From the NCBI GenBank assembly GCA_011033025.1, contig WFMF01000196.1, positions 124,001 through 188,000 of the forward strand: DNA of 64,000 bases. Reading direction: 5' to 3'. The notes beneath the pieces are model-generated. The model saw nothing but the letters and a program-made list of their open reading frames with translations, was not told the origin of the DNA and searched no databases. This stretch comes from Beroe forskalii. Lineage: Eukaryota > Ctenophora > Nuda > Beroida > Beroidae. Of the stretch, positions 1 to 12,800 are shown piece after piece (within the stretch, counting starts at the first letter, position 1; each line of letters opens with the position of its first letter). The position numbers and the translations under genes were made by a program.

Positions 1-200
1 ATTGGCATCAGAATCCAGAGTGGTAAATGGACATTCGACTGGATTCAGAGTCGTAAGTAGACTGGGATCAGAGTAAAAAAGGACTGAAAGACTGGGTTAA
101 AAGAGGTTAGTGAACAGGAATTGGAGTAAAAATGGACTCAGTACTGGTATAAGTGTGGCAAATTGACTGAGATTAGAGTGTGCACTATGCTAACACTATG
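1..200. repeat. Tail of a degenerate minisatellite
   Basis: Loose tandem copies of a 20-30 bp phrase of the type 'gactgggatcagagtaa' and 'ggattcagagtcgtaa' run from the window edge to about base 180. Copies are strongly diverged, and the array probably continues to the left of the window. Confidence 0.4.
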
Positions 201-361
201 CTACCATAGGCGGTTGATTTACAGCCCAAGGTTTACCCATATCAATAACGTTGAAATATCATTTGTGGAGTAAGGAAGCATTGACCAATCAGAGCATGCA
301 AATTGACCAGATTTGGCAGCCCCAACTCAGGAGTCAGCACTGGAGGATTTGAAAGTCAACA

Positions 362-985
362 TACCTTAGTACAGAATATTTATACATCACAATATTTATA
401 CGAATTTTGATTTCTTCGTATAAATTTCATGTCGTATAAAATTTATGAAGTATAAATTATGTGTCGTACAAATTTTCCATTCTTGTCCGACAAGAATGGA
501 AAATTTGTACGACAATTCTTGTCGCCACTTGATCTGACTGTCAACCGTACATTGAAACCTATTGAACAGGATGCTAGTGCTGGGTCTATTAGTGCTGAGA
601 TTACTGGTCTATTGCTTAAAATTTCTCCACGAATAGATGACATCAAAGTAAATACAGGAAAAGCTGTCCTTCGAACTCCGCATGCAAAGACTATATCAAA
701 GGCTTTCACTTACTTTAATACACCAGAAGGAAAGCGAAATATTTTACATGGATGGTCTGCAGCTGGTATCGCTAACGCAGTGAAAAGAATACTTGATACT
801 CAAAACATAAGGGATACTGATGGCTTACTGCTCAGTGGGCCCGTTCTCTTTTCTCCAAATTTTTAACTGAATTCATCAAACCGAATTTCTATTTTCTTGG
901 TGACTGACAAAATCGTATAAATTTAATGTCGTATAAATAATATCCGTATAAAATTCGTGACGTATAAATATTCTGTACTAAGGTA
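362..985 (+). mobile_element. TA-flanked inverted-repeat DNA transposon, copy 1
   Basis: The ends are a perfect 24-bp terminal inverted repeat: 362-385 beginning taccttagtacagaatat, and 962-985 ending attctgtactaaggta. A TA lies at each outer edge, as expected from the TA target duplication of Tc1/mariner/pogo elements. Subterminal copies of 'cgtataaat' occur in both orientations near each end. The interior carries a 51-bp palindrome (463-513) and a transposase-like fragment. At 624 bp it is too short to be autonomous. It lies in the first unit of the 1.64-kb triplication, whose boundary falls inside its left inverted repeat. Confidence 0.75.
459..866 (+). pseudogene. Transposase C-terminal fragment (pogo/Tigger-like), copy 1
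   Basis: An open frame begins inside the element's palindrome and reads SPLDLTVNRTLK, then AKTISKAFTYFNT and GWSAAGIANAVKR near the end. This resembles the C-terminal part of pogo/Tigger-type DDE transposases, which have an L-P-L-D-(x)-N-(x)-K segment followed by a 'W...Y/F...GW..AGI' tail. The DDE catalytic region and the DNA-binding domain are absent, so it is a remnant. The first 20 codons are palindrome-derived. The family assignment rests on short motifs only. Confidence 0.4.
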
Positions 986-2009
986 CATTAATAGCCTCAT
1001 TATATTTCAAGAGAGCAGTAATTCATTGCTGCGTTAATCTTCATTGTTCATATATCATACACGTCAAGATCTCAAATGCACGGTTCCTCAATATACGTCC
1101 ACCATGTAATTCTTACCTCTGAGAGACGATGTAATGTGGGATTTAACGCGTTGTCTAGCAACAAATTGACTGTTGTCAGGCAACGGTATGTATTATGGGG
1201 GTACTTGTGATAGAAGCTTATGAGGGAATTCATATGGGCAATAATTGTGGTGACCAAAATTTTTGTCTCGCGATTAATATTGGAATAAATTTTGTGGTAC
1301 AGAAGGCAAAATTTTCGCAAAAAATGGGGATTTCGAAAAATCAGCCCCCAAATTTCGCAGCATATATTGTTAAAATCCATCGTAAATAGTGAGAAAGAGG
1401 TACAGTGTACCTACTGCAACTTATTATGTACCGTTGTCAGCACACTGATCCCTAATGTTCCCTGGCCCTCTGAGTGGAGCTAAAGGAACTGGGGTAAGGG
1501 TTATTTGGGTGATTAGGAAGGCATCTCAGTGTGGTGATGCAAGTGGTGAGCAATGACCATGATGGGACGTGATCACCTCCATTCAATTATATTCAAATTA
1601 AGTAGGGCCCCTAGTTAGAACAATTAGGACTCGTCGAAAGAGTTTATTTGTCATTGATATGGTGGCCATATTCAGAACTCCAGAAACTCTTCGAATCCAA
1701 ACTCATATCACAACTCATGTTAAATAAGATCAGCTTTATACCGACAACTGTAGCCGAAAACATTCCTAGTTCTCGAAAATTAACGAGATAACTTTCTGCC
1801 CTGATTTTGAATTCCTGACCAAGCTTTTAATGAACTTTCCACTTCTTTACGCGCCCGAAAATCAAAATAGTGGACAAAGGACACAATAAAAACCATGTTA
1901 ATAAGAGCTCTAAATTGCCACTTGAAAACCGGACTTTTTTGAAATCGCTGTATTTTTATATAGTGGGCGCTGGCATTTCAAGAATTGAAAGACGGGATTG
2001 TTGCTACCT

Positions 2010-2646
2010 ACAGAATATTTATACATCACAATATTTATACAAATTTTGATTTCTTCGTATAAATTTCATGTCGTATAAAATTTATGAAGTATAAATTATG
2101 TGTCGTACAAATTTTCCATTCTTGTCCGACAAGAATGGAAAATTTGTACGACACATAATTTATACTTCAAGTGGCGACAAGTTGTCGCCACTTGATCTGA
2201 CTGTCAACCGTACATTGAAACCTATTGAACAGGATGCTAGTGCTGGGTCTATTAGTGCTGAGATTACTGGTCTATTGCTTAAAATTTCTCCACGAATAGA
2301 TGACATCAAAGTAAATACAGGAAAAGCTGTCCTTCGAACTCCGCATGCAAAGACTATATCAAAGGCTTTCACTTACTTTAATACACCAGAAGGAAAGCGA
2401 AATATTTTACATGGATGGTCTGCAGCTGGTATCGCTAACGCACAGTGAAAAGAATATGATACTCAAAACATAAGGGATACTGATGGCTTACTGCTCAGTG
2501 GGCCGTTCTCTTTCTCCAAATTTTTAACTGAATTCATCAAACCGAATTTCTATTTTCTTGGTGACTGACAAAATCGTATAAATTTAATGTCGTATAAATA
2601 ATATCCGTATAAAATTCGTGACGTATAAATATTCTGTACTAAGGTA
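2010..2646 (+). mobile_element. Inverted-repeat DNA transposon, copy 2
   Basis: Second copy of the element, with the right terminal repeat intact and ending at 2646. The leftmost seven or so bases of the left repeat are replaced ('gctacctacagaat' instead of 'taccttagtacagaat') because the tandem-duplication junction falls there. It carries the full 83-bp palindrome (2086-2168) and a second 25-nt hairpin (2169-2193), which are shortened in copy 1. A third copy starts at 3669 but loses its right end. Confidence 0.7.
2098..2448 (+). pseudogene. Transposase C-terminal fragment, copy 2
   Basis: Same transposase-like fragment as in copy 1. The frame is closed earlier by a 2-bp change ('cgcacagtgaaaag' against 'cgcagtgaaaag' in copy 1), so it ends after GIANAQ. 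A third, frameshifted copy is recognisable near 3875-4084. Confidence 0.4.
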
Positions 2647-4929
2647 CATTAATAGCCTCATTATATTTCAAGAGAGCAGTAATTCATTGCTGCGTTAATC
2701 TTCATTGTTCATATATCATACACGTCAAGATCTCAAATGTGCACGGTTCCTCAATATACGTCCACCATGTAATTCTTACCTCTGAGAGACGATGTAATGT
2801 GGGATTTAACGCGTTGTCTAGCAACAAATTGACTGTTGTCAGGCAACGGTATGTATTATGGGGGTACTTGTGATAGAAGCTTATGAGGGAATTCATATGG
2901 GCAATAATTGTGGTGACCAAAATTTTTGTCTCGCGATTAATATTGGAATAAATTTTGTGGTACAGAAGGCAAAATTTTCGCAAAAAATGGGGATTTCGAA
3001 AAATCAGCCCCCAAATTTCGCAGCATATATTGTTAAAATCCATCGTAAATAGTGAGAAAGAGGTACAGTGTACCTACTGCAACTTATTATGTACCGTTGT
3101 CAGCACACTGATCCCTAATGTTCCCTGGCCCTCTGAGTGGAGCTAAAGGAACTGGGGTAAGGGTTATTTGGGTGATTAGGAAGGCATCTCAGTGTGGTGA
3201 TGCAAGTGGTGAGCAATGACCATGATGGGACGTGATCACCTCCATTCAATTATATTCAAATTAAGTAAAATAGGGCCCATAGTTAGAACAATTGGGACTC
3301 GTCGAAAGAGTTTATTTGTCATTGATATGGTATTATATTCAGAACTCCAGAAAGCTCTTCGAATCAAACTCATATCAAAACTCATGTTAAATAAGATCAG
3401 CTTTATACCGACAACTGTAGCAGAAAACATTCCTAGTTCTCGAAAATTAACGAGATAACTTTCTGCCCTGATTTTGAATTTCTGACCAAGCTTTTAATGA
3501 ACTTTCCACTTCTTTACGCCCGAAAATCAAAATAGTGGACAAAGGACACAATAAAAACCATGTTAATAAAACCATTGCCACTTGAAAACCGGACTTTTTG
3601 AAATCGCTGTATTTTTTATATAGTGGGCGCTGGCATTTCAAGAATTGAAAGACGGGATTGTTGCTACCTACAGAATATTAATACATCACAATATTTATAC
3701 GAATTTTGATTTCTTCGTATAAATTTCATGTCATATAAAATTTATGGTAAATTATGTGTCGTACAAATTTTCCATTCTTGTCCGACAAGAATGGAAAATT
3801 TACGACCTAATTATACTTCAAAGTGGCGACAAGTTGTCGCCATGATCTGACTGTCAACCGTACATTGAAACCTATTGAACAGGATGCTAGTGCTGGGTCT
3901 ATTAGTGCTTCAGATTACTGGTCTGTTGCTTAAAATTTCTCCACGAATAGATGACATCAAAAGTAAATACAGGAAAAGCTGTCCTTCAGACTCCGCATGC
4001 AAAATTTATATCAAAACTTACTTACTTTTAATACACCAGAGGAAAATGAAAATACTACTACCATGGATGAAGCTGGTATCATAACGCGGTGATAAGAATG
4101 CCAGTACTAAAAGCCTTAAGGATGCACGTTGACGCAAATTTCGAAACGTGGTTGTTGCCGTTGTCTTCATTGTTCATATCATACATTCGAGTCAAATGGT
4201 TCCATATTGCGTCGCCGTATGATTCACATCTGAAGACGTGCAATGTGCGGTTGCGTTTGTCTAGCAACAGGTGGCTGTTATTCAGGCAGCGGAATTGCAT
4301 GATGCAGAAGCTTGTGAGGGGTCATAATTAATTTTTTTTTTACGCGATTCATAATTTTCATAAAAAATAGAGGATTTCTGAAAAATCATTTAATTTCATA
4401 AAAGCATATGTTATTCAAAATCCATCATAAAATATTGAGAAAGTACAATTATTACTACAACTTAACATGTACCAAATTATGCTTTTACTGATCCCTAATA
4501 ATTTCCTATTTTCTGGTGAACTAAAAGGAACTAGGGCAAGTTATTTGGTGATTAAGGAAGGCATCAGTGCAAGTGGTGACAATGACCATGAGGACATTCC
4601 TCATTCAATCTCTTAAATTAGAAACAAATGGACCATAGTTAGAATGATTGGACTAAATCTGAAAAGTTATTATCAGTGTCTGATGATGTGGCCATATTCA
4701 GAACTCACGACTCTACAGATCATATCCAACTCTTAATCTGGTCCAGCTTTATACATTTTTTTTTTATGAAAAACATTCTAGTTCTCGAGAATTAACATAG
4801 ATAACTTTCTGCCTGATTTTGAATTTCAAATAGCTTTAATGAACTTTCTCACTTCTTACATGCAATCAAATAAGTGGACAAAGGGGCTAATAAAATAATA
4901 TTAAACTGTATATAATACATGGCCGCTAG

Positions 4930-6894
4930 CTTTCGATATCCATGGAAAGTACCAAGGTTTTGAATCAATGGACGAATTCAGAATCTAAAACACAATCACA
5001 ACGAGGCAGACGTATTGGGTATAGTACTGTTTCTCAAGATTGTTCTTTCTAGCACAAAATTATCTATTTAGAGTTTTCCTTCTTAATTTTAATAAGTCTT
5101 CCAGGCAATAGGTGGGAGGCACCTCAGCAGTGCTATGGGTGCTGTGATAGTCCGTTTGTCTCTTTAAATGCAAGAAAACAAAAAAAACTCAGACTGAATA
5201 AAATGGACCAATTCCCAATGCCATTGAACTCTAACCAGGGAAGAACTCTTTAATGGTATCAATCTACCTATAAATTAAATCTTTGGAGGTATAATTCTTG
5301 GGAGGGTGGAGTAAATGGATAAATGAATACCAAGGTAAAGGTTGGCTTTACCATTTATGAGCTGGTTGCCAGGGCAAATAAGACTGCGATCTTACTTGAA
5401 TTCCAAGGGGCTAGCCAAATGTCTAATCTTTAGTGAACCAGGAATAGTTAGCTGTTATTTAATTAATTTATTATTCCATTTGATTACTGATCATTCACCA
5501 AAAGGTAGGGTGCCTCTATGGCTAACTCATGGTGAGGGGGGTACCTTCATTAATCAACAGTTGGCTCAGGGGAGTTAAGTTATTATTATTTAGTGTTCTG
5601 ATCATTTCACCAAGTGCGATGCTCATAAAAGGTAAGAGACACAACTTCCTTGGCTATTTCATGAGTGAGCCAAGCTCATATCCGATTAACATCTGCTCAG
5701 AATAATAGTTCATTTCTATTTCAGTTTAATCCACCTTCATTTCCTCATATAATTATTGGTTCGTTCATAACCTTTACACTCTACCACATACAAGAGCAAA
5801 TACAATACCATACTTAAAACATGTTTGATCTAAGTGAACAAACTCACTGAAATGGAACCAACATTCTGAATCAAGTTTCAGCAACTTCTTCTTGTCCATG
5901 AAAGTCAGGGAGGCCATACTAACAACCTAAATGGATAAAGGGATTGATTCTTTTTTAGGCTTTGAGAGATATATATTTTTCTGGTTCTGGAACATTTGGA
6001 AATTAATAGCGCTAAATAGTCAAAAATGATCTATTGAAGAAACTTTGCTATTCAGATATTCAGATTCATAATTAAGAAGAAAAAATTGAAGAAGTCAGAA
6101 ATAAGAGAATTCATCAAAAAATAGATTTGCTCGCATTGGAGTGAGTGATTTAGCACTTATAGCCCCCTCCAGCAGTTTATTCGTTTAAGACAAATCAATC
6201 TATTCTTATCTGGAATAAAAGTACATCAAACAATATTGTCGATCATCTTTATTCTTGTGGCTCAAGATTATTGCTAGAAAGATAAAGAGATGAGGCTCAA
6301 GATTATTGGTCTATTGATTGTCAGCGGATCAGATTCTCAGAGCTCTTTTGACAACAATGCAGCAGATCATTGATAGTTAGGTCCCTCAACTGTATTGTTT
6401 TCAAAAGTCCAACCATGATCTTAGACAAGAAAATCACGTCATCCATGCTTTTATTATGCTGCAGGCTGACTGAATTTATTTAAAACCTATTAACTCAAAT
6501 CAATGATTTATAAGCGTTTTCAGATTTTTAATCCCACATATAAGATTTCATGAATGAAGCTTTTACTGGCTATTGGAATGTTTAAACTGTAAATTAACGC
6601 AATTGTAGATCTCAATAATTTCTCTTATCAAAAAATTCTTGTTTGAGTTTAAATCTGTCTTCTTATTGTAAAATTCAAAAACCGAGCAAAAACTATTCAA
6701 TCTGCCTATACTACTTCTTAATTCTTGATTCTTTACCCCGATGTGTCTCATTTTCTTTGTGTCCGAGGTTTGGCCCAGCTGCTTTTGCTGGCTGGTATAA
6801 TATGACAACATTGACATGATAACAATTGGTTCTATTAATTCATTGTACTTAAGTGCCTACTTTTTGCCCTAACGCAACCCTCTCTATCCTTCAG
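4930..6894. other. Gene-free stretch
   Basis: AT-rich unique-looking DNA. I see no convincing exon, RNA gene or repeat array. The missing 5' exon(s) of the sterol-reductase-family gene may lie here, but no short ATG exon stands out. Confidence 0.5.
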
Positions 6895-9800
6895 TTGCTG
6901 TGCTGGTGCTTGCTGCCTCTCTGATGGACGCCCGCTTCCACCTGACGGACCTCACACCCCAACACTACACTGCTGCTCTCCTGTGTTTTGTCATGGGCGT
7001 CATGTTCTTGGCCCTGTGCCAGACTGTCTTTTATCAGCCGAATCAGAACGCTGTAACGAGCGGTAAGTGTCTTGATTATGGAAACTCGAGAATATCAAAC
7101 GAATATTGTAATCTTCCTTCTTAATTGTTCTCTTACCCCTTAAAAACCTTCCTCGACCTCCCAAGGTGACTAATCCTTTTTTGGCTATATGCTCATTTCT
7201 TCCCTTTCTTCGAGGTCCTCCTTACCTTCCTCGCATTTTTCCTTCTACCCCTTTCTACCCCTCCCCTCAGCTCCTCCCCTCACCTTTCTACCCCTCCCCT
7301 CAGCTTCTGTCCTCACCTTTTTACCCTCTCCCCTGCAGCATCCCGAGGTCTCCTCGTTCTCTGTGTCACATGGTACCTGCGACACGACCACTTCCCTCTC
7401 CCTAACGAGGCGTGTTTCATCAACACCGCCGCCTGGATGACCCTTCTCCTTGTCGTTCTGAGCCTCCTCTTCCTCGCCCTTAAACACTCGGAGTGTGCCA
7501 GTGAGTCTCCTGTCTGTCTGTCTGTTTAACTTTATTTCTATGGATTTTTTTTAATCTACAAACCACAATCAGATCTATTCATTATATGTCTACCGTTATA
7601 TCAGTATGTTTGTCTGTATGTAATCTGCCATTAGTCTGATTGTCTGCGCACATATCACTCTACAATCTATGACTGGTGGCAGCATTTTTCATATTCTCGA
7701 ATTTTTCTATGAATTTTTTCCTGTTCCAATCGCGTTTTTGTTTTACAAAAAGGCATCGCGAAAAGGTTAGCAGAGATCGTGTTTTGTGGAGGTTGTGTGT
7801 ATTCTACCTTTCCGCGTACTGTTAAATCTGAATAAGGTGGTGGTGCTGCGCGCGACCAAATTTGGCATGTCGTATGTATGTATGCACGTATGCTCCATTT
7901 TTAAGCATTCAACTGCTCCTTTATAATATCACTCGCGCCAATATAGCTTGGTGTAGTGGCATCCTGTACAGTGTGCACTGCTGCTAGCTCACAGGTATTC
8001 TGGTTCAATTCTCTGTTCATCCTAATGTTCCAACTTGGAAAATGATTCTTTTTCAAAAAAATTGTTCAATTTCATCAAACCTTACAATTTTAAGAGGTGC
8101 ATGTTCATGTCTATCGATTTTTTTTGATTTCAGCATCAAATATTGATTAGGTTTCAATCAAATTATCATGTTTTTTAAGCAGGAGACAATTGACAATGTG
8201 CGGGTTGAGTTCGATAAATGATGATTGACCTAAGCAATTGTGCTGAGGAAACTAGGAAAGTAAGACATGAAAATTTGTTCCGGTACCTCATGAATTTACG
8301 ATATTGTCGGGGGGGGTTCAGCGGTAAGTGGTATGGACGGCATCACACTTAAGGGCATGGGGGGGGTGGGTACTTCGAACTAGCGACCAGATAGCGGCAG
8401 ACGGTAAATGGTATAAATTTTAGGGTAAAATGCAGTAAATCCACTAAATTTGTTACGAAATTTGTGAAAAATTTGTCAAAAATGCCCATTTTCAGAAATT
8501 TTGGATATTGAAACTGGATTTCTCGGCTGCTCTAGCGCTCTTAAGTAAATTTAATTATGAATCAGAATCTTAACCTTAAATTGGTGTGACGTCATCATGG
8601 ACTATTACATGCTACAAAAGATGACGTAACCAGCTGATTTCTAATATCGATGATATATGCCAATGATTTGGCACAATTGTTTGAAGAATTCACGTGACAT
8701 AAATGTTACTATGGAGATAAGACTTCAAAGTTTCAAGTTGATTAGTACCTAGTTAGTAAAAAAAGTTTTGAGTTCGTAAAAATGTTGCGGGTCACATCAA
8801 TACCTACCCATTGCACCCAGTGCAGTCTAGATAGTTCTAGGTATCTAGATATCTAGGCAGTTGTATGGTAAAATTCTCTTGTGTTTTTAAAATCTGTAGC
8901 AATTTTGGGTATTAAATTGATTGGGTCCCTAGAAAGGAATCACTTTGTAAAGAGTAAGTGACTTTATATATTTGATAAGAGTGAGAAACTAAGATTATAT
9001 GAAACAAAGGGTCGCTTTTTGCAACCAATTTGTGGTCCCTGAAACAATTTCTGTAGCTTGTAGGGGTGGGTCTAATTTTCAGTTCAGCTTGACCAGTTAC
9101 AGGCATGCCGCTATCTGGTGGGTGGGTGGGTGGTTGGCATTCTCGACCAGATAGGGTGATGCCGTCCTCCCACTTACTGCTGAACCCCCCCCCGATATTG
9201 TCATCAATGTAAACGCTTAATAATGCGCAACACTTGATGTGGGCACGGGACGTCGCACAAAACTCAAAAGGAAACAACCATAAATGAATGCGTACGCGCA
9301 CAGACAGAATATGACAGGTGTTGAATTAATTTGCGCGCGCAATGAAATGCACGTGCGACTTGTGATCACGTACGACCTTTATTGTTCCATGAAATTAAAG
9401 CGCTCGCCGAGAATAAGGTTAGAGAAAACGTCAAAACGAGCGCAATCATTGTTTTTGGTTTATACTTACGAATGGAATATTAATAAAAATGATTCAATGA
9501 TGTCAGTATCGCGATGTGACACTTGATAGATTAAGATAAAGCGTTCTACCGTCAACCCATCGTCTCAGTAAGCGAGACGGAAAATGGTCGACGATCAAAT
9601 GACGGCGTGTTTTAGTACCATACGGGAACAACGGGCACAAGAAATGCGTCGGCAGGTGCACCTGAGTTTTTATGTGTTGTGTGTGACTGTGGTATGTGTG
9701 ACTGGTTTGTGAAGATTCATTGGTCGGACCCTCAGTTCATTGGTTGTGCCATGTGTTCATGTGTCATAAGTTGGTATTATAAGCTATAAGCATCAATTAT

Positions 9801-12800
9801 GTAAATCATGAGTTATAGTAGCTACTTCTTACAAAAACATTCTAAATACGAATCTGCATCAATAATTTAAATCATAGTTAGTAGCTACTCTGCAGAAGCT
9901 AATAAGCGGGGAGACGATAGCAATTTTCAAGGAAAAAGTCCAGGCCAGGTACACTTAAGAAAGACACCCCCCCCCCGTTTAAGCGATTTTGAAAATTTTT
10001 ATCACATTTTGTGCAAAATTTATTCAGAAATACCTATCAATTTTCGGTAATTTGCTTGTAAACTTGGCTAAGATATGGTCTGACTAGCATAAATCAGTGA
10101 AATTTCAATTACTTCATGAACAAAACGATTAATATGTTAATTCGTTTCATCAAAAATCCAGGTCCACCCACTTATTTGGCAACCCCCCCGTTAGCACGAA
10201 ATTCTCAAATCTCCCACCCCGGTACGCTTATTTCGCCCCCCCCCCCCGCTTATTAGCTTCTGCAGAGTACCTCATAAAAACACATTCTAAATACGAACAA
10301 CATAAGACGACGGAGTAGCATTTGAATCCTCGAACTGGACTAACAATAAACAGACTCGGAGAGAATTGAATATGAATTCTAATTATAATAGTTGTCATTC
10401 ACAAGCATCAAAATATATTGACGGTCATTGTGCAATGCTTATTGATGACCTTTTTACTACTAATTTGAACTAGGAGCCTGGAGCAAGGTTAGAAAATTGA
10501 TGTCATTGAATTTCTCGATCTTTCAGTTAGATCATGACTACAATATTAAAAAACAGAATAATAATATAGCAAGAATTTTGACAATCAAACCATCACGAAA
10601 TGTGATAGCCCATAGCTGTAATGTGATTTGCTGCACTTATGAAGCCTCATGGTATTCGTATTTTTGAACTGCAGGACCTTAAAACGTCTTATTTTAGTGC
10701 ATTGACATTGGAAATCAAAATAGACTTTTGTGACAAAGTTAAACAGCTTTTTGAGGAGGCTAAAAAACGTTTCGATGTTACAAGCAAACATCTTCAGTTT
10801 TGAAAAAAATAAAGTTCTTTACTCAAAGATCCTCAGAAAGCAGTCAAATTTTGTGGCAAAATTGTAAATTAGAACTTAAATAAGGATCGAAAGCTCAAAA
10901 ACAAATTGATCGATGCCACTAACCGACTGCACTCCGCTCATGTTAGCTGTTTAAAATCCACAAAAAATATTTTTACGGTGAATCTCCTGAAGATCCAAAC
11001 TACAATTAACTACAAAACCGCTAAAGAATAGAGGAGGAATAATGCTCACGTACTGAATAATGCTCACGTAAAATTATAATGTAAAGAATACTTAAAGGGG
11101 TTGGCAACTACAGAAAAAGTACCATATTTTATTATCTAATTTACCTATAAATACTGTGAAAACAAAATGTGTGAAATCCCCATGTTTCTAAGCCCCTCCA
11201 ATCGTGAGATATCGCACCTTTATGTTACCGCGCGATTGCGTCACAGTGGCAGTTCACCACAACCCAGCGCTATGATCACTAGGTTAATGCTGTATTTTAT
11301 TAGTATTTGACAGCATTGAGATGCATATTAGTGCATACTAGACGAGGCGTAGCCGAGTTTCATATGAACAATATGCATTGTAATGATGGCCAATACTAAT
11401 ATTAGTAGGTCAGCAGAAATATGGTAATGCATAAGCATGTAAAATATGCATGTGAAAAATGAGGGAACCTACTATAATTTAGTATAAATTATTGCTCCAC
11501 CATAACAGAGCGTCGAGTTAGTTTGAGGGATCAGGGAGCCCGAGTTGGTATGGGGTAGCCCGAGTTTGTGGGTGAGCCCGAGTTGGTTGAGGTGCACAAA
11601 TAATCAAATTATAGTATAGGAGTATAGGGGAGCCCAGCTTTGCATGGGTGATGGGGGAGCCCTGGAAGTTAGTAAGGGGTCCAGCCCAAATTAGTGTGGA
11701 GGAGCCTGAATTAGTATGAGGGAGCCCGAATTAGTATGGGGGAGCCCAGGTTAGTATGGGGGAGCCCGAGTAAATATGCGGGAGACCGAGTTAGTATGGG
11801 GGAGCCAAGGTTAGAATGGGGGAACCCAAGTTAGTATGGGGGAGCTCTGGTTAGTATGGGGGAGCCCGAGTTAGTATTGGGTAGCCCCGGTTGGTAGGGG
11901 AGTGCGAGTAAGTGTGGGGGAGCCCAAGCTTTGGTGAAGCCCAGGATAAGGTGGAGCCTAGGATAAGGTGGAGCCAGGTATGGTGAAGCCCAAGGTAAGG
12001 GCGAGCCTTGTTTGGGTGATCCCATATTTCAGAGTTAGTCCAAAATATCAGTAAGGCCCAGGATAAAGTGGAGCCTGTTATGGTGAAGCCCGGCAATGAG
12101 GTGAGTCTGGTAAGGCTGAGCCCTTGTATCGGGGTTATGCCAAGGCATTGATGAAGCCCAGGATTAGGTGGAGCCTCGTATGGTGACGCCTGGCAATGAG
12201 GTGAGTCTGGTTAGGGTGACACCGAGTATAGAGGTAAGCCCCGGAAAATCAGGTGAGCCCTAGATTCAGGGGAGTGGTGTATAGGTGAGCCCGTGATTAG
12301 AGGTGATCCCATGTGAAGGGGAAGCCTGGGTACGGGTGTCGCTGTTATGTGTGATTTCAGGAATAGGGGAACATTAATGCCTCCCCTTATTCCCGGGCTC
12401 CCATACTTGCCAACCCCATTGTCACTGCATATGACCCGATACATTGTTCTTTCCTGTATTGTACGGCTTGCTAGATAATTTTCTGACGAGTACACTGTCT
12501 TCAAAGCTGGACAATGGACATGGATCTGTTATATCGCACATGCATTTTTGACCCATCATAAATGTCAATTTTTCAAAGCAGGCCTTGGCTTCTTAAATTT
12601 AAAACTTCAAAAACCTATTCGTCTTGATTAGCGTATTTTCATGGCTAAGAAGTGATGAGCAAATATAAAAGGGGGTTCACCCGGTTTCACGCACAGTAAG
12701 TAATATGTCTACTCAGATCCCCTGACCACCAGTTATGAATAATATAGATAACGTATGTGTTATGACTGAAGACTGAGAAAACTACGACAAACGGAGATGA

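Larger units (their letters stand above)
371..4930 (+). repeat. Triplicated 1.64-1.66 kb segment
   Basis: The same sequence begins at 371, 2009 and 3669 ('tacagaatatt...'), giving periods of about 1639 and 1660 bp. Units 1 and 2 are nearly identical. Unit 3 is shorter and carries many indels and substitutions, fading out near 4930 just before 'catggccgctagc'. Each unit is the transposon minus its outermost bases plus about 1.0 kb of flank. The flank (about 986-2008, 2647-3668 and the decayed third copy) contains only short open frames present on both strands, which I do not regard as genes. Confidence 0.85.

Noticed and set aside
1072-1380. 102-codon minus-strand frame, repeated at 2702-3043, and plus-strand frames at 1195 and 2858
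   Set aside because: Both copies lie in the triplicated segment with overlapping open frames on both strands and no recognisable motif; they decay in unit 3.
7166-7487. Overlapping proline/serine-rich frames on both strands
   Set aside because: Pyrimidine-rich intron end plus the real exon 7339-7500 read in wrong frames.
8912-9301. 129-codon minus-strand frame
   Set aside because: Runs across the right end of the G-tract transposon and its target duplication; no motif.
11831-12096. Leu/Pro-rich repeat frames on the minus strand
   Set aside because: Frames created by the 20-bp minisatellite.
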